Positions 1-9,521 of a stretch of 64,000 bases of DNA are shown here, piece by piece (position 1 is the first letter of the stretch; each line of letters begins with the position of its first letter). The notes beneath the pieces were generated by a model. It saw only the letters and a list, made by a program, of their open reading frames with translations. It did not search any database and was not told the origin of the DNA. Where the stretch lies: contig NZ_JAEKJB010000001.1 in NCBI RefSeq assembly GCF_016785095.1, positions 1 to 64,000 on the forward strand, written 5' to 3'. Source of the DNA: Alloalcanivorax marinus. Lineage in GTDB: Bacteria > Pseudomonadota > Gammaproteobacteria > Pseudomonadales > Alcanivoracaceae. A program made the position numbers and the translations under genes.

Positions 1-126
1 GTCGAGGCCCTGACCGGAAAACCCGTGGTCACCGCCGCCATCGCCACCACCTACCAAATGCTCAAGGCCCTGGACCTGGAACCCGTCGTTCCCGGCGCCG
101 GGGCCCTGCTGTCCGGCGCTTACTGA
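1..126 (+). CDS. Maleate isomerase-like protein, C-terminal fragment (cut by window start)
   Basis: Only the last 41 codons are present; the rest lies upstream of the window. The tail (GKPVVTAA near the start, then VVPGAGALLSG before the stop) resembles the end of maleate cis-trans isomerases of the Asp/Glu racemase superfamily (NicE type), which convert maleate to fumarate through two active-site cysteines. Neither cysteine region is visible. The stop codon is 11 bases before a maleamate amidohydrolase-like gene, the usual partner that makes maleate, and this context supports the call. Related arylmalonate decarboxylases cannot be excluded from the fragment. Confidence 0.6.
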   Translation, partial: VEALTGKPVVTAAIATTYQMLKALDLEPVVPGAGALLSGAY

Positions 127-137
127 GGAGAATCATC

Positions 138-794
138 ATGGCCAACGGCAACCAGGACGATCTTGCCAGCAACTACCAAGGCGTCTGGGGCACCCGGGTC
201 GGCTTCGGCCGACGCCCGGCGCTGGTGGCGGTGGATTTTCTTCAGGCTTACACCCGTCCCGGTGCCCCCCTCTACGCGCCGGGCGTGGTGGAGGCGATGG
301 ATCATGCACCGCGACTGCTGGAAGCCGCTCGCCAGAGCGGTATTCCAGTGATTCATACCAATATCCGTTACCGTGGCGAAGGCCAGATGGACGGCGGCGT
401 CTGGGTGAAGAAAGCACCCGTGATGCGCGCCATGGTGGACGGCAACCCGGACGCGGAGTTCTGTCAGCCGGTAAATCCGGCGGCGGACGAACTGGTAATT
501 ACCAAACAATATGCCAGCGCGTTTTTCGGCACGTCTCTTGCCTCCACGCTGACGTCGTTGGGCGTGGATACCGTGATCCTGATGGGCTGTTCCACCAGTG
601 GCTGTATTCGAGCCACCGCCGTGGACGGACTTCAGTACGGTTTCCGGATGATCGTGGTCCGCGAAGCCGTGGGTGATCGTCATCCCGCGCCCCACGAAGC
701 CAATCTGTTCGATATCGACAGTAAGTACGGCGACGTCATTGGCATGGACGAAGCCATCGCTCACCTGAACCAATTATCCTCGAAGGGGGAATAA
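138..794 (+). CDS. Isochorismatase-family amidohydrolase, maleamate amidohydrolase/N-carbamoylsarcosine amidase-like
   Basis: A 218-residue cysteine hydrolase of the isochorismatase superfamily. The expected catalytic triad is visible: Asp33 (LVAVDFLQAY), Lys123 (LVITKQYASAF) and Cys156 (GCSTSGCIRA). The STSGC block followed by AVDGLQYGFR is typical of the N-carbamoylsarcosine amidase/NicF branch, which hydrolyses an amide to an acid plus ammonia. With the isomerase-like gene upstream, maleamate to maleate is the most likely reaction, but this is inferred from context. A GGAG ribosome site lies 8-11 bases before the ATG. The gene is followed one base later by the tctC-like gene, so the two are almost certainly cotranscribed. 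Confidence 0.8.
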   Translation: MANGNQDDLASNYQGVWGTRVGFGRRPALVAVDFLQAYTRPGAPLYAPGVVEAMDHAPRLLEAARQSGIPVIHTNIRYRGEGQMDGGVWVKKAPVMRAMVDGNPDAEFCQPVNPAADELVITKQYASAFFGTSLASTLTSLGVDTVILMGCSTSGCIRATAVDGLQYGFRMIVVREAVGDRHPAPHEANLFDIDSKYGDVIGMDEAIAHLNQLSSKGE

Positions 795-795
795 C

Positions 796-1761
796 ATGAA
801 GATCGTCAAACTGCTCGCCACCGCCACGCTTGCCGTGGCCATGCTGCTGGGTCTTTCCGGTCGCGCCCTGGCCGAATTCCCGGACAAACCCATCACCATC
901 GTCGTGCCCTGGCCGGCCGGCGGCGCCTATGATCTGGCCGCGCGCCTGATGGCGGAAAAACCGCCGGAAAACCTGCCCGTTTCCATGGTCGTGAACAACG
1001 TGACCGGCGCCGCCGGTTCCAACGGCGTGCGCCATGTGGCGAAGTCCGATCCGGACGGCTACACCATCGGTATGATGGGCACCCACGCCATCGCGCAAAG
1101 CTACATGAACCGCAACGCCACGCCTCTTGAAGACCTGGAGCCGCTGGTTTTCATCGGGCCCGAACCGGCTTCCCTGGCGGTGGCCAAGGACACCGGCATC
1201 GAAAACGTCAAACAGTACATCGAGCAACTGAAGGCGCAGCCCGGTTCCATCATCAACGGTAATGACTCCCCCGGCGGTTTCTCCTACATCGCCGCCACCA
1301 TGCTGGAAAATCACTTCGACGTGAAGCTCAGCAAGGTGCCCTACCAGGGCTACGCTCCCACCGCCTCCGCGCTGGTGTCCGGCGAGGTCATGTCCACTAC
1401 CCTGCCGATCCCGCTGCTGGCCGAACAGCACAAAGCCGGCAAGGTGAAAATCATCGGCGTCGCCGCCGAGGAACGTCACCCGTTCGCCCCGGACGTGCCC
1501 ACCTTCAAGGAACAGGGCTACGACTTCATCGCCGAGGACTTCTACATGCTCTACCTGCCCAAGGGCGTGCCGGAAGACCGTCGCGAAAAGCTGGAGAAAG
1601 GCTTTTACGCGCTGCTCAATGATGAGGCCTTCCAGAAGAAAGCCGCCGAACTGGGCCTGGTGATCATGCCCCGTGACGCCGCCTCCACCCGCGCTTACCT
1701 GGAAAAACGCAACCAGGAAGTGAAGGCGATCCTTGAAGACGCGAACCTGATCGAAGGCTAA
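796..1761 (+). CDS. Tripartite tricarboxylate transporter solute-binding protein (TctC/Bug family)
   Basis: A periplasmic binding protein of 321 residues. Residues 1-26 form a signal peptide ending in GRALA, and the mature protein opens with FPDKPITIVVPWPAGG, the family's N-terminal signature in which the GG loop contacts the carboxylate ligand. Bug proteins deliver small organic acids to a TctA/TctB membrane pair. That pair follows directly, and the amidohydrolase gene is one base upstream. The ligand is unknown; from neighbours a C4 acid or amide such as maleate or maleamate is a reasonable guess. Length and domain layout are normal for the family. Confidence 0.9.
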   Translation: MKIVKLLATATLAVAMLLGLSGRALAEFPDKPITIVVPWPAGGAYDLAARLMAEKPPENLPVSMVVNNVTGAAGSNGVRHVAKSDPDGYTIGMMGTHAIAQSYMNRNATPLEDLEPLVFIGPEPASLAVAKDTGIENVKQYIEQLKAQPGSIINGNDSPGGFSYIAATMLENHFDVKLSKVPYQGYAPTASALVSGEVMSTTLPIPLLAEQHKAGKVKIIGVAAEERHPFAPDVPTFKEQGYDFIAEDFYMLYLPKGVPEDRREKLEKGFYALLNDEAFQKKAAELGLVIMPRDAASTRAYLEKRNQEVKAILEDANLIEG

Positions 1762-1764
1762 GTC

Positions 1765-2289
1765 ATGAGCCAGCCCACCGATAACACCGGCAGCGACAAC
1801 AGCGCGCAAACCAGTCCGGTGCTGGACCTGGCCGTCGGCGCGTTCTTCGCGATCATATGCGCCGCCGGCTGGTCCTCGGTGTTGAGCGGCAAGCGCCTTA
1901 TGGCCAGTCTGGACGCGGGCCTCGATCCCGGGGCCGCGTTCCTGCCGATACTGGTATTGAGCCTGCTTTCCGTCGGCGCCGCCTTGATCCTGATCAAGGG
2001 ATGTTTCCGTTTCGCCACCGGTCGGACCGATGGCCCTTCCGTGGAGCGTGGCGACCATCCCGCCGCCGTGGTTCTACTGCTCAGCATGATCGCCTTGTGC
2101 GTGGGCGTGGCCATGATCGGCTTCTTGCCCGCCACCTTTGTTTTCAGCGCCGCCTGGACCGCCTGGTTGAGCTGGCGACGTACCGGCCGCGCGGGCCGCG
2201 CGCTGCTTAGCGGGCTGATTCTGGGCGTGTTGCTGTGCGCCTTCCTCTACGTGACCTTCGTGTCGGTGCTCAAGGTGCCAATCGGCTAA
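1765..2289 (+). CDS. Tripartite tricarboxylate transporter small membrane subunit (TctB)
   Basis: A 174-residue integral membrane protein with about four predicted helices (residues 25-42, 59-77, 100-125 and 145-165). It sits between the binding-protein gene and the large permease gene, the standard tctC-tctB-tctA order, and starts 3 bases after the tctC stop. TctB sequences are poorly conserved, so the call rests on size, hydrophobic pattern and position. It should form the membrane complex with the TctA protein encoded next. Confidence 0.85.
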   Translation: MSQPTDNTGSDNSAQTSPVLDLAVGAFFAIICAAGWSSVLSGKRLMASLDAGLDPGAAFLPILVLSLLSVGAALILIKGCFRFATGRTDGPSVERGDHPAAVVLLLSMIALCVGVAMIGFLPATFVFSAAWTAWLSWRRTGRAGRALLSGLILGVLLCAFLYVTFVSVLKVPIG

Positions 2290-2300
2290 CGAGGTATGCC

Positions 2301-3815
2301 ATGCTGAATGATTTCCTGTCCGCCCTGGGCACCACCCTGATGTCTCCCTGGGGCCTGCTGCTGGCGGTGATCGGCACCGTGCTCGGCGTGGTGCTGGGCG
2401 CCATGCCCGGCGTCAGTTCCACCATGGCCCTGGCCATTCTTCTGCCCATCAGTTTCAGCATGGACCCGCACCTGGCCATCCTGTTTCTGCTCGCGGTATT
2501 CGTGGCCAGCGTCTACGGCGGCTCCATCTCCGCCATCCTGATCAATATTCCCGGTACCCCCGGCGCCATCGTTACCCAGTTGGACGGCTACCCCATGGCC
2601 CGCTCCGGCCGCGCCGGCGAGGCGCTCACCTACGCGCTGGTCTCATCCACCCTGGGCGGATTGATCGGCCTGCTGGCTCTGGTACTGGTGGCCCCGATGC
2701 TGGCCGCCGCCGCCATGGAATTCCGCAGCCCGGAATTCACCGCCGTGGCGGTGTTCGGCCTGGTACTGCTGGCCTACGCCTCGCCGGGCTCGACCATTCG
2801 CGGCATGATGGTGGGCGGGCTGGGGCTGCTGTGCGGCATGGTCGGTTTCGACAGCCTCACCGACATCCCCCGCTTCACCTTCGACAGCCCGGTGCTGGAG
2901 GGCGGCATCGAGCTGGTGCCGCTGTGCGTGGGCCTGTTCGGCTTCGCCGAGGTAATGAAGAACCTGGGCGGCGCCGGGCGCCCTTCCACCAAAAGCGTGA
3001 TGCCCGCCATCGGCAGGCTGTGGCCGCCCATGAAGGAGCTGCTCGGGCAATGGAAGACGATGCTGCGGGGGTCCTTCATCGGCGCCGCGGTGGGTGCCAT
3101 TCCGGCCGCCGGCTCGGCGATCGCCGTGGCCATCGCCTACGCTCAGGAGATGCGTTTTTCGAAACGCCCGAATGAGTTTGGCAAGGGCGTTACCGAGGGC
3201 GTGGTAGCGCCGGAATCGGCCAACAGTTCAAGCATCGGCGGCACCCTGATCCCGATGATGACCCTGGGTATCCCCGGGGACGCCATCACCGCCGTACTCA
3301 TGGGTTCGCTGCTGATCCACGGCCTGCGTCCCGGCCCCGGGCTGTTCGCCAACAATCCGGAGTTCGTGTCCGGCGTCTACTCCTCGTTCTTCCTGGCGTT
3401 GATCCTGACCCTGGTGATCGGTCTGCTGCTGATGCGCTGGGTGGCCTGGGTGACCCGCATTCCCTCCCACATCCTGCTGGTGGTGATCGCGGTGTTGTGC
3501 GTGGTCGGTTCGTTCGCGATCCGCAACACCATGTCCGACGTCTATGTAATGCTGGCGTTCGGCCTGATCGGCTACCTGCTCAACCTGTTCCGGCTACCGG
3601 CCGCGCCGCTGGCCTTCGGGTTGATCCTCGGCCCGCTGTTGGAGGAAAACCTGCGCCGCAGCCTGATCCTGGGCCGTGGCTCCTGGGACGTGTTCATCAA
3701 CAGTCCGATCGCCCTGACCCTGCTGCTGATGTCCCTGGGCGCCATCCTGCTGCCCCTGGTGGCACCCTGGTTCGTGCGTCTGCGCGACGACCTGCGCCGC
3801 ACCTACCGGCGTTAA
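2301..3815 (+). CDS. Tripartite tricarboxylate transporter large permease (TctA)
   Basis: About 504 residues with roughly 11-12 membrane helices. It carries the duplicated family motifs: LGAMPGVSSTMALA near the N-terminus, and VGAIPAAGSAIAV plus TLGIPGDAITAVLMG in the second half. TctA is the transport channel powered by a cation gradient, receiving substrate from the TctC-type protein. I chose ATG 2301, preceded by GAGG at 2291-2294, over an in-frame start at 2235 that would overlap tctB by 55 bases and add residues absent from the family. The stop overlaps the end of the convergent MarR gene by 4 bases. Confidence 0.92.
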   Translation: MLNDFLSALGTTLMSPWGLLLAVIGTVLGVVLGAMPGVSSTMALAILLPISFSMDPHLAILFLLAVFVASVYGGSISAILINIPGTPGAIVTQLDGYPMARSGRAGEALTYALVSSTLGGLIGLLALVLVAPMLAAAAMEFRSPEFTAVAVFGLVLLAYASPGSTIRGMMVGGLGLLCGMVGFDSLTDIPRFTFDSPVLEGGIELVPLCVGLFGFAEVMKNLGGAGRPSTKSVMPAIGRLWPPMKELLGQWKTMLRGSFIGAAVGAIPAAGSAIAVAIAYAQEMRFSKRPNEFGKGVTEGVVAPESANSSSIGGTLIPMMTLGIPGDAITAVLMGSLLIHGLRPGPGLFANNPEFVSGVYSSFFLALILTLVIGLLLMRWVAWVTRIPSHILLVVIAVLCVVGSFAIRNTMSDVYVMLAFGLIGYLLNLFRLPAAPLAFGLILGPLLEENLRRSLILGRGSWDVFINSPIALTLLLMSLGAILLPLVAPWFVRLRDDLRRTYRR

Positions 3816-4279
3816 TCGTCGTCGGGGGCCCCGCTCATCTTCGCCAGAAGGTGCAGCAGGGCCACCCGCTCGGCGGGGTTCAGATTTTCCATGGTCAGAT
3901 CCGAGATACGCTGCGCCGCGGGTATCATTTCTTCCACCAGATCCTCCCCCTGCTGGGTGATATTCACCATCACCTTGCGCTGATCCTGGGCGCAGGTGGA
4001 CAGCGCGATCCAGTCCCTGGCCTTGAGCCGCTTGATCACGCCGCGCACCGTGGCCGGGTCAATGGCCGTCGCCTGGACGATGTCGGTCAGTGAGCAGGCC
4101 CCCCGTTCCACCAGCGTACACAGCGTCACGAACTGGATGGCGGTGAGCTGTTTGTCGCAGCTATGGCGCTGGAAGATGGCGGTGTGCCGCTGATAGGCCC
4201 GACGCAGCAGATGCCCCACTTGCTCGGAAAATTCATAGCCGTGTTCGGCCGGGGTATGGGGTTTATCGCGCTTGGGCAT
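3812..4279 (-). CDS. MarR-family transcriptional regulator
   Basis: A 155-residue winged-helix protein. The helix-turn-helix covers about residues 50-92 (recognition helix DPATVRGVIKRLKARDW) and is followed by a wing with QDQRKVMVNIT. MarR proteins are usually repressors released by small aromatic or organic acids. In Pseudomonas putida the nicotinate pathway repressor NicR belongs to this family, and the neighbouring maleamate/maleate-type genes make a similar role plausible here, though this is inference. The gene converges on the tct genes. Its own promoter and a likely autoregulatory palindrome lie upstream, and a strong AAGGAGG ribosome site (4291-4297 on this strand) fixes the start. 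Confidence 0.88.
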   Translation of the reverse strand: MPKRDKPHTPAEHGYEFSEQVGHLLRRAYQRHTAIFQRHSCDKQLTAIQFVTLCTLVERGACSLTDIVQATAIDPATVRGVIKRLKARDWIALSTCAQDQRKVMVNITQQGEDLVEEMIPAAQRISDLTMENLNPAERVALLHLLAKMSGAPDDD

Positions 4280-4306
4280 GGGCTGGTCCGCCTCCTTCGG
4301 TTTATG

Positions 4307-4320
4307 GTGTACACATTATA
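4307..4320 (-). promoter_or_regulatory. Promoter and candidate operator of the MarR gene
   Basis: On the minus strand a consensus -10 box TATAAT occupies 4320-4315. Just downstream, at 4314-4307, is a perfect 8-base palindrome, GTGTACAC, at the expected transcription start. A palindrome there is a typical position for autorepression by a MarR dimer. The -35 box is not clear (TTTTGC lies 17 bases further upstream). That this protein binds the site is inference. Confidence 0.5.
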
Positions 4321-4367
4321 ACCACCTTTGGCAACCGGCAAAATCCCGGTGTTCGCCGCCTCCCCTC

Positions 4368-4381
4368 TTGACCCATGTCAA
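4368..4381 (+). promoter_or_regulatory. Anr/Fnr box upstream of ccoN
   Basis: TTGAC-CCAT-GTCAA is a symmetric match to the Fnr/Anr consensus TTGAT-N4-ATCAA, with one change in each half that keeps the symmetry. It is centred 86 bases before the ccoN start, so a class II activated transcript would begin near 4416. The anr gene itself lies about 10 kb downstream in this window. Confidence 0.75.
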
Positions 4382-4460
4382 CGGTTCCAAGCCCCCCCGC
4401 TGTTAACGTTCACCCGCCTTGATCGGGCCCGTCCGGGCCGCTCATCAGAAGGGAAACATC

Positions 4461-5894
4461 ATGCAAGACACCGCTTTGACGCCTGCCTACCACTACAAGG
4501 TGGTGCGGCAATTCACGGTCGCCACCGTGATCTGGGGGGTGGTGGGTATGCTGGTCGGGGTGTGGATCGCCGCCCAGCTTGCCTGGCCCGCTCTCAACCT
4601 GGAAATTCCCTGGTTGACCTTCGGCCGCCTGCGGCCGCTGCACACCAACGCGGTGATTTTCGCCTTTGGGGGGAGTGCCTTGATCGGCACGTCGCTGTAC
4701 GTGGTGCAGCGTACCTGCGAAACCAGCCTGGCGTTACCGCGCCTGGCCAGTTTCGTGTTCTGGGGGTACCAGGCGGTGATCGTCCTGGCCGCCATCTCCC
4801 TGCCGCTGGGCTTCACCAGCGCCAAGGAGTACGCCGAGCTGGAATGGCCCATCGACATTCTGCTGGCGGTGGTCTGGGTGGCCTATGCCCTGGTGTTCTT
4901 CGCCACCATCGGTAAGCGCCGCACCAGCCACATCTATGTCGCCAACTGGTTCTACGGCGCCTTCATCATCGCCGTCGCCTTGTTGCATATCGTCAACAGC
5001 GCCGCGGTGCCGATCTCGCTGACCAAGTCCTACTCCGCCTACAGCGGCGCCATCGACGCCATGGTGCAATGGTGGTACGGACACAACGCGGTGGGCTTCT
5101 TCCTGACCGCCGGCTTCCTGGGCATGATGTACTACTACGTGCCGATCCAGGCACAGCGGCCGATCTACTCCTACCGGTTGTCCATCGTCCACTTCTGGGC
5201 GCTGATCGCCGTGTACATGTGGGCCGGCCCCCACCACCTGCACTATTCCAGCCTGCCGGACTGGGCGCAGTCCGTGGGCATGGTGTTCTCCATCGTGCTG
5301 CTGGCGCCCAGCTGGGGCGGCATGATCAACGGCATCATGACGCTCTCCGGTGCGTGGCATAAATTGCGTACCGACCCGATCATCCGTTTCCTGATCGTGG
5401 CGCTGTCGTTCTACGGCATGAGCACCTTCGAGGGGCCGATGATGTCGATCAAGACCGTCAACGCCCTGAGCCACAACACCGACTGGACCATCGGCCACGT
5501 GCACTCCGGCGCCCTCGGCTGGGTTGCCATGATCACCATGGGCTCCATTTACGTGATGGTGCCGCGCCTGTTCAACCGCCAGCGCATGTACTCGGTCCGC
5601 TGGATCAACGCCCACTTCTGGCTCTCCACCATCGGCACGGTGCTCTACATCGCCGCCATGTGGGTGTCCGGCATCATGCAGGGCCTGATGTGGCGCGCGG
5701 TCAACGAGGACGGCACCCTCACCTACAACTTCGTCCAGGAACTGGCCGAGCGGCAGCCCTTCTACATCGTGCGCCTGATCGGCGGCGTGATCTTCCTGGC
5801 CGGCATGATCCTGATGGCGGTAAACGTCTGGAAGACCATCCGCGGCACGCGCAGCGACGAAGGTGAACTCAATCTGGTCGGGGCGGAGGCGTAA
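4461..5894 (+). CDS. ccoN: cbb3-type cytochrome c oxidase subunit I (CcoN)
   Basis: The 477-residue catalytic subunit of the high-affinity cbb3 terminal oxidase, which reduces oxygen to water at low oxygen tension. About 12 membrane helices are evident. Haem and copper ligands are visible: His61 (RPLHTNAV), His208 (WYGHNAVGF), the pair His258-His259 (WAGPHHLHY) with the nearby Tyr252 that is cross-linked in this family, and the [10 protein letters not shown] haem ligands in the C-terminal third. ATG 4461 has a GAAGGGA ribosome site; an upstream in-frame ATG at 4419 would add 14 unconserved residues. It is first in the ccoNOQP operon and is preceded by an Anr box. Confidence 0.97.
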   Translation: MQDTALTPAYHYKVVRQFTVATVIWGVVGMLVGVWIAAQLAWPALNLEIPWLTFGRLRPLHTNAVIFAFGGSALIGTSLYVVQRTCETSLALPRLASFVFWGYQAVIVLAAISLPLGFTSAKEYAELEWPIDILLAVVWVAYALVFFATIGKRRTSHIYVANWFYGAFIIAVALLHIVNSAAVPISLTKSYSAYSGAIDAMVQWWYGHNAVGFFLTAGFLGMMYYYVPIQAQRPIYSYRLSIVHFWALIAVYMWAGPHHLHYSSLPDWAQSVGMVFSIVLLAPSWGGMINGIMTLSGAWHKLRTDPIIRFLIVALSFYGMSTFEGPMMSIKTVNALSHNTDWTIGHVHSGALGWVAMITMGSIYVMVPRLFNRQRMYSVRWINAHFWLSTIGTVLYIAAMWVSGIMQGLMWRAVNEDGTLTYNFVQELAERQPFYIVRLIGGVIFLAGMILMAVNVWKTIRGTRSDEGELNLVGAEA

Positions 5895-5896
5895 CA

Positions 5897-6529
5897 ATGG
5901 CCAACTATCATTCGGTAATCGAAAAGAACGTGGGCCTGATGATCGTGCTCACCCTGGTGGCGGTCAGCTTCGGCGGTCTGGCGGAAATCGTGCCACTGTT
6001 CTGGCAAAAAGCAACCACCGAGCCGATGGCCACCCTGCGGCCTTACACGGCGCTGGAAATGGCCGGGCGCGACGTCTATATCCGCGAAGGCTGCCACGTC
6101 TGCCACACCCAGATGGTGCGGCCGCTGCGCGCCGAGACCGAGCGCTTCGGCCCCTACAGCGTGGCTGGCGAGGACGTCTGGGAGCACCCCTTCCTGTGGG
6201 GCTCCAAGCGTACTGGTCCGGACCTTGACCGGGTTGGCCTGCGGCCGATCACCGAGCAGTGGCACCGTGAGCACCTGCGCGATCCGCGCCAGGTGGTGCC
6301 CGAGTCCAATATGCCCGCCTACCCGTGGCTGGCGGAGAACACGGTGGACTGGTCGCACATGGAACGCACCCTGAAGGTGTTCAAGAACCAGTTCGGCGTG
6401 CCTTATAGCGACCAGGACATCGACGAACAGATGAAGAAAGTACGCGGCGAATGGGCCGATGCCACCGAGGAAGACGCGGTGGTCGCCTATCTGCTGTCCC
6501 TGGGCCAGGCCCGGCGGGAGGAACGCTGA
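5897..6529 (+). CDS. ccoO: cbb3-type cytochrome c oxidase subunit II (CcoO)
   Basis: A 210-residue mono-haem cytochrome c subunit. One N-terminal membrane anchor (about residues 11-35) is followed by a periplasmic domain with the c-type haem site CHVCH at residues 66-70 and a likely Met axial ligand in the SNMPAYPW segment. It passes electrons from CcoP to CcoN. It begins 2 bases after the ccoN stop, and its own TGA shares a base with the ccoQ ATG, so translation is probably coupled. Confidence 0.97.
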   Translation: MANYHSVIEKNVGLMIVLTLVAVSFGGLAEIVPLFWQKATTEPMATLRPYTALEMAGRDVYIREGCHVCHTQMVRPLRAETERFGPYSVAGEDVWEHPFLWGSKRTGPDLDRVGLRPITEQWHREHLRDPRQVVPESNMPAYPWLAENTVDWSHMERTLKVFKNQFGVPYSDQDIDEQMKKVRGEWADATEEDAVVAYLLSLGQARREER

Positions 6530-6708
6530 TGAACTACCACGCCTTACTGACGGTGATTTTCTTTGTCGCCTTTCTGGCCCTGGTGGCCTGGGTCTACCGC
6601 CCCTCGCGTAAGCGCGACTACCAGCGCCTGGGCGAAATTCCGCTGAACACCGACCCGCTCGGCCCGGTGCGCCGGAGCGAGCATGACCACCGTGAGGGAG
6701 ACCACTGA
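6529..6708 (+). CDS. ccoQ: cbb3-type cytochrome oxidase subunit CcoQ
   Basis: A 59-residue protein with a single N-terminal membrane helix (about residues 4-24) followed by a charged cytoplasmic tail, typical of the CcoQ/FixQ subunit that stabilises the assembled oxidase. The ATG overlaps the ccoO stop by one base (TGATG), and its stop overlaps the ccoP start in the same way. An in-frame start at 6451 exists but lies inside ccoO and has no family support. Confidence 0.9.
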   Translation: MNYHALLTVIFFVAFLALVAWVYRPSRKRDYQRLGEIPLNTDPLGPVRRSEHDHREGDH

Positions 6709-7619
6709 TGAGCCAGTTCTGGAGCGTTTACATCATCGCCATCGTGGTATTGAACCTGGTGGGCTGCGCCATCCTGCTGCTGGTCAATCTGAAGATGACG
6801 CCGGAGGAAGCGCGAAACGAGACCACCGGCCACAGCTTCGACGGCATCCAGGAGCGTAACCAGCCGCTGCCGCGCTGGTGGTTGTTCCTGTTCGTCGGCA
6901 CGCTGATCTTCTCGGTGGTCTATCTGGTGCTCTACCCGGGGCTGGGCCGTTTCGGCGGTCTGCTCAACTGGAGCAGCGTGACCCAGTGGGAACAGGAGGT
7001 GGCGCTGGTGGAAAAACGCACCGAGCCGCTGTTCGAACAGTTCGCCAAGGTTCCGGTGGATGAGCTTCATCAGTACCCGGAAGCCCGCGACGTGGGTGGA
7101 CGCCTGTTCGCCAACAACTGCGCCATCTGCCACGGCTCCGACGCGCGCGGCGCCAAGGGCTACCCGAACCTGACCGACGACGACTGGCTCTACGGCGGCA
7201 GCGCCGACGCCATCCTTACCAGCATCACCAACGGGCGTAACGGCATGATGCCGCCCATGGCCGCCGCCATCGGCGGTACCGACGAGGCGGTGCGCGATAT
7301 GGCTCTGTATGTACAAAGCCTGAGCCGGCCGGACATGACCAGCGACCCGCAGGTCGCCGCCGCGGTGGAGCGGGCCAAGCCCAAGTTCGCCGTGTGCGCC
7401 GCTTGCCATGGTCAGGACGCCACCGGCAACCATGCTCTCGGCGCCCCCAACCTGACCGACGGTATCTGGTTGCACGGCGCGCGACTGGAGGATATCGAGA
7501 CCACCATCCGCCAGGGCCGCAACAGCCACATGCCCAAGCACGAAGGCGTGTTGTCCGACGAGCGACTGCATGTGCTCGCCGCCTATGTCTACGGTTTGTC
7601 GCGCAACGACGAGGAGTAA
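6708..7619 (+). CDS. ccoP: cbb3-type cytochrome c oxidase subunit III, di-haem (CcoP)
   Basis: A 303-residue di-haem cytochrome c subunit. Two N-terminal membrane segments (about 5-27 and 57-77) match the long CcoP form found in Pseudomonas. Two haem-binding motifs are visible, CAICH at residues 138-142 and CAACH at 230-234, each in its own cytochrome domain. It takes electrons from soluble or membrane cytochromes c and delivers them to CcoO. The start overlaps the ccoQ stop and ccoG follows 3 bases after its end. Confidence 0.97.
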   Translation: MSQFWSVYIIAIVVLNLVGCAILLLVNLKMTPEEARNETTGHSFDGIQERNQPLPRWWLFLFVGTLIFSVVYLVLYPGLGRFGGLLNWSSVTQWEQEVALVEKRTEPLFEQFAKVPVDELHQYPEARDVGGRLFANNCAICHGSDARGAKGYPNLTDDDWLYGGSADAILTSITNGRNGMMPPMAAAIGGTDEAVRDMALYVQSLSRPDMTSDPQVAAAVERAKPKFAVCAACHGQDATGNHALGAPNLTDGIWLHGARLEDIETTIRQGRNSHMPKHEGVLSDERLHVLAAYVYGLSRNDEE

Positions 7620-7622
7620 TCC

Positions 7623-9044
<1,422 letters not shown>

Positions 9045-9521
9045 GGCGCCCTGGTACCGGCACCCGCTGGTATGGCTGGTGATCGCCCTGCCCGCCTCGG
9101 CGATCGTCGGTGGCCTGGTGACGCTGGCCATCGCCATCACCTACGCCGACAGTACGGTGGACGATAACTGGTACCGTGACGGCAAGGCCATCAACCGGTC
9201 CCTGGAGGCGGAAAACCGCGCCGCCCGCCTGGGCCTCGCGGCCAGCCTGGACAGCGACGGTCGGGTGCTGATGCGCAGCGCCATCGCCGTGCCCTGGCCG
9301 GAGCGGCTGACGCTGAAGCTGCGCCACCCGGCCTTCGCCGACCGGGACCGTGACCTGGAGCTGCGCCATCTCGGCGCAGGCCGCTATGAAGCCGACGGTG
9401 CTCTGCCCGAAGGCGGCGAATGGAACGTCACCCTGGCGCCGCCGGACGGTGCCTGGCGCCTCTACCACCGGCTGCGTCTGGGCCCCGATGGAGCGAGCCT
9501 GGGCGCCGTGGAGGCGCCTCG

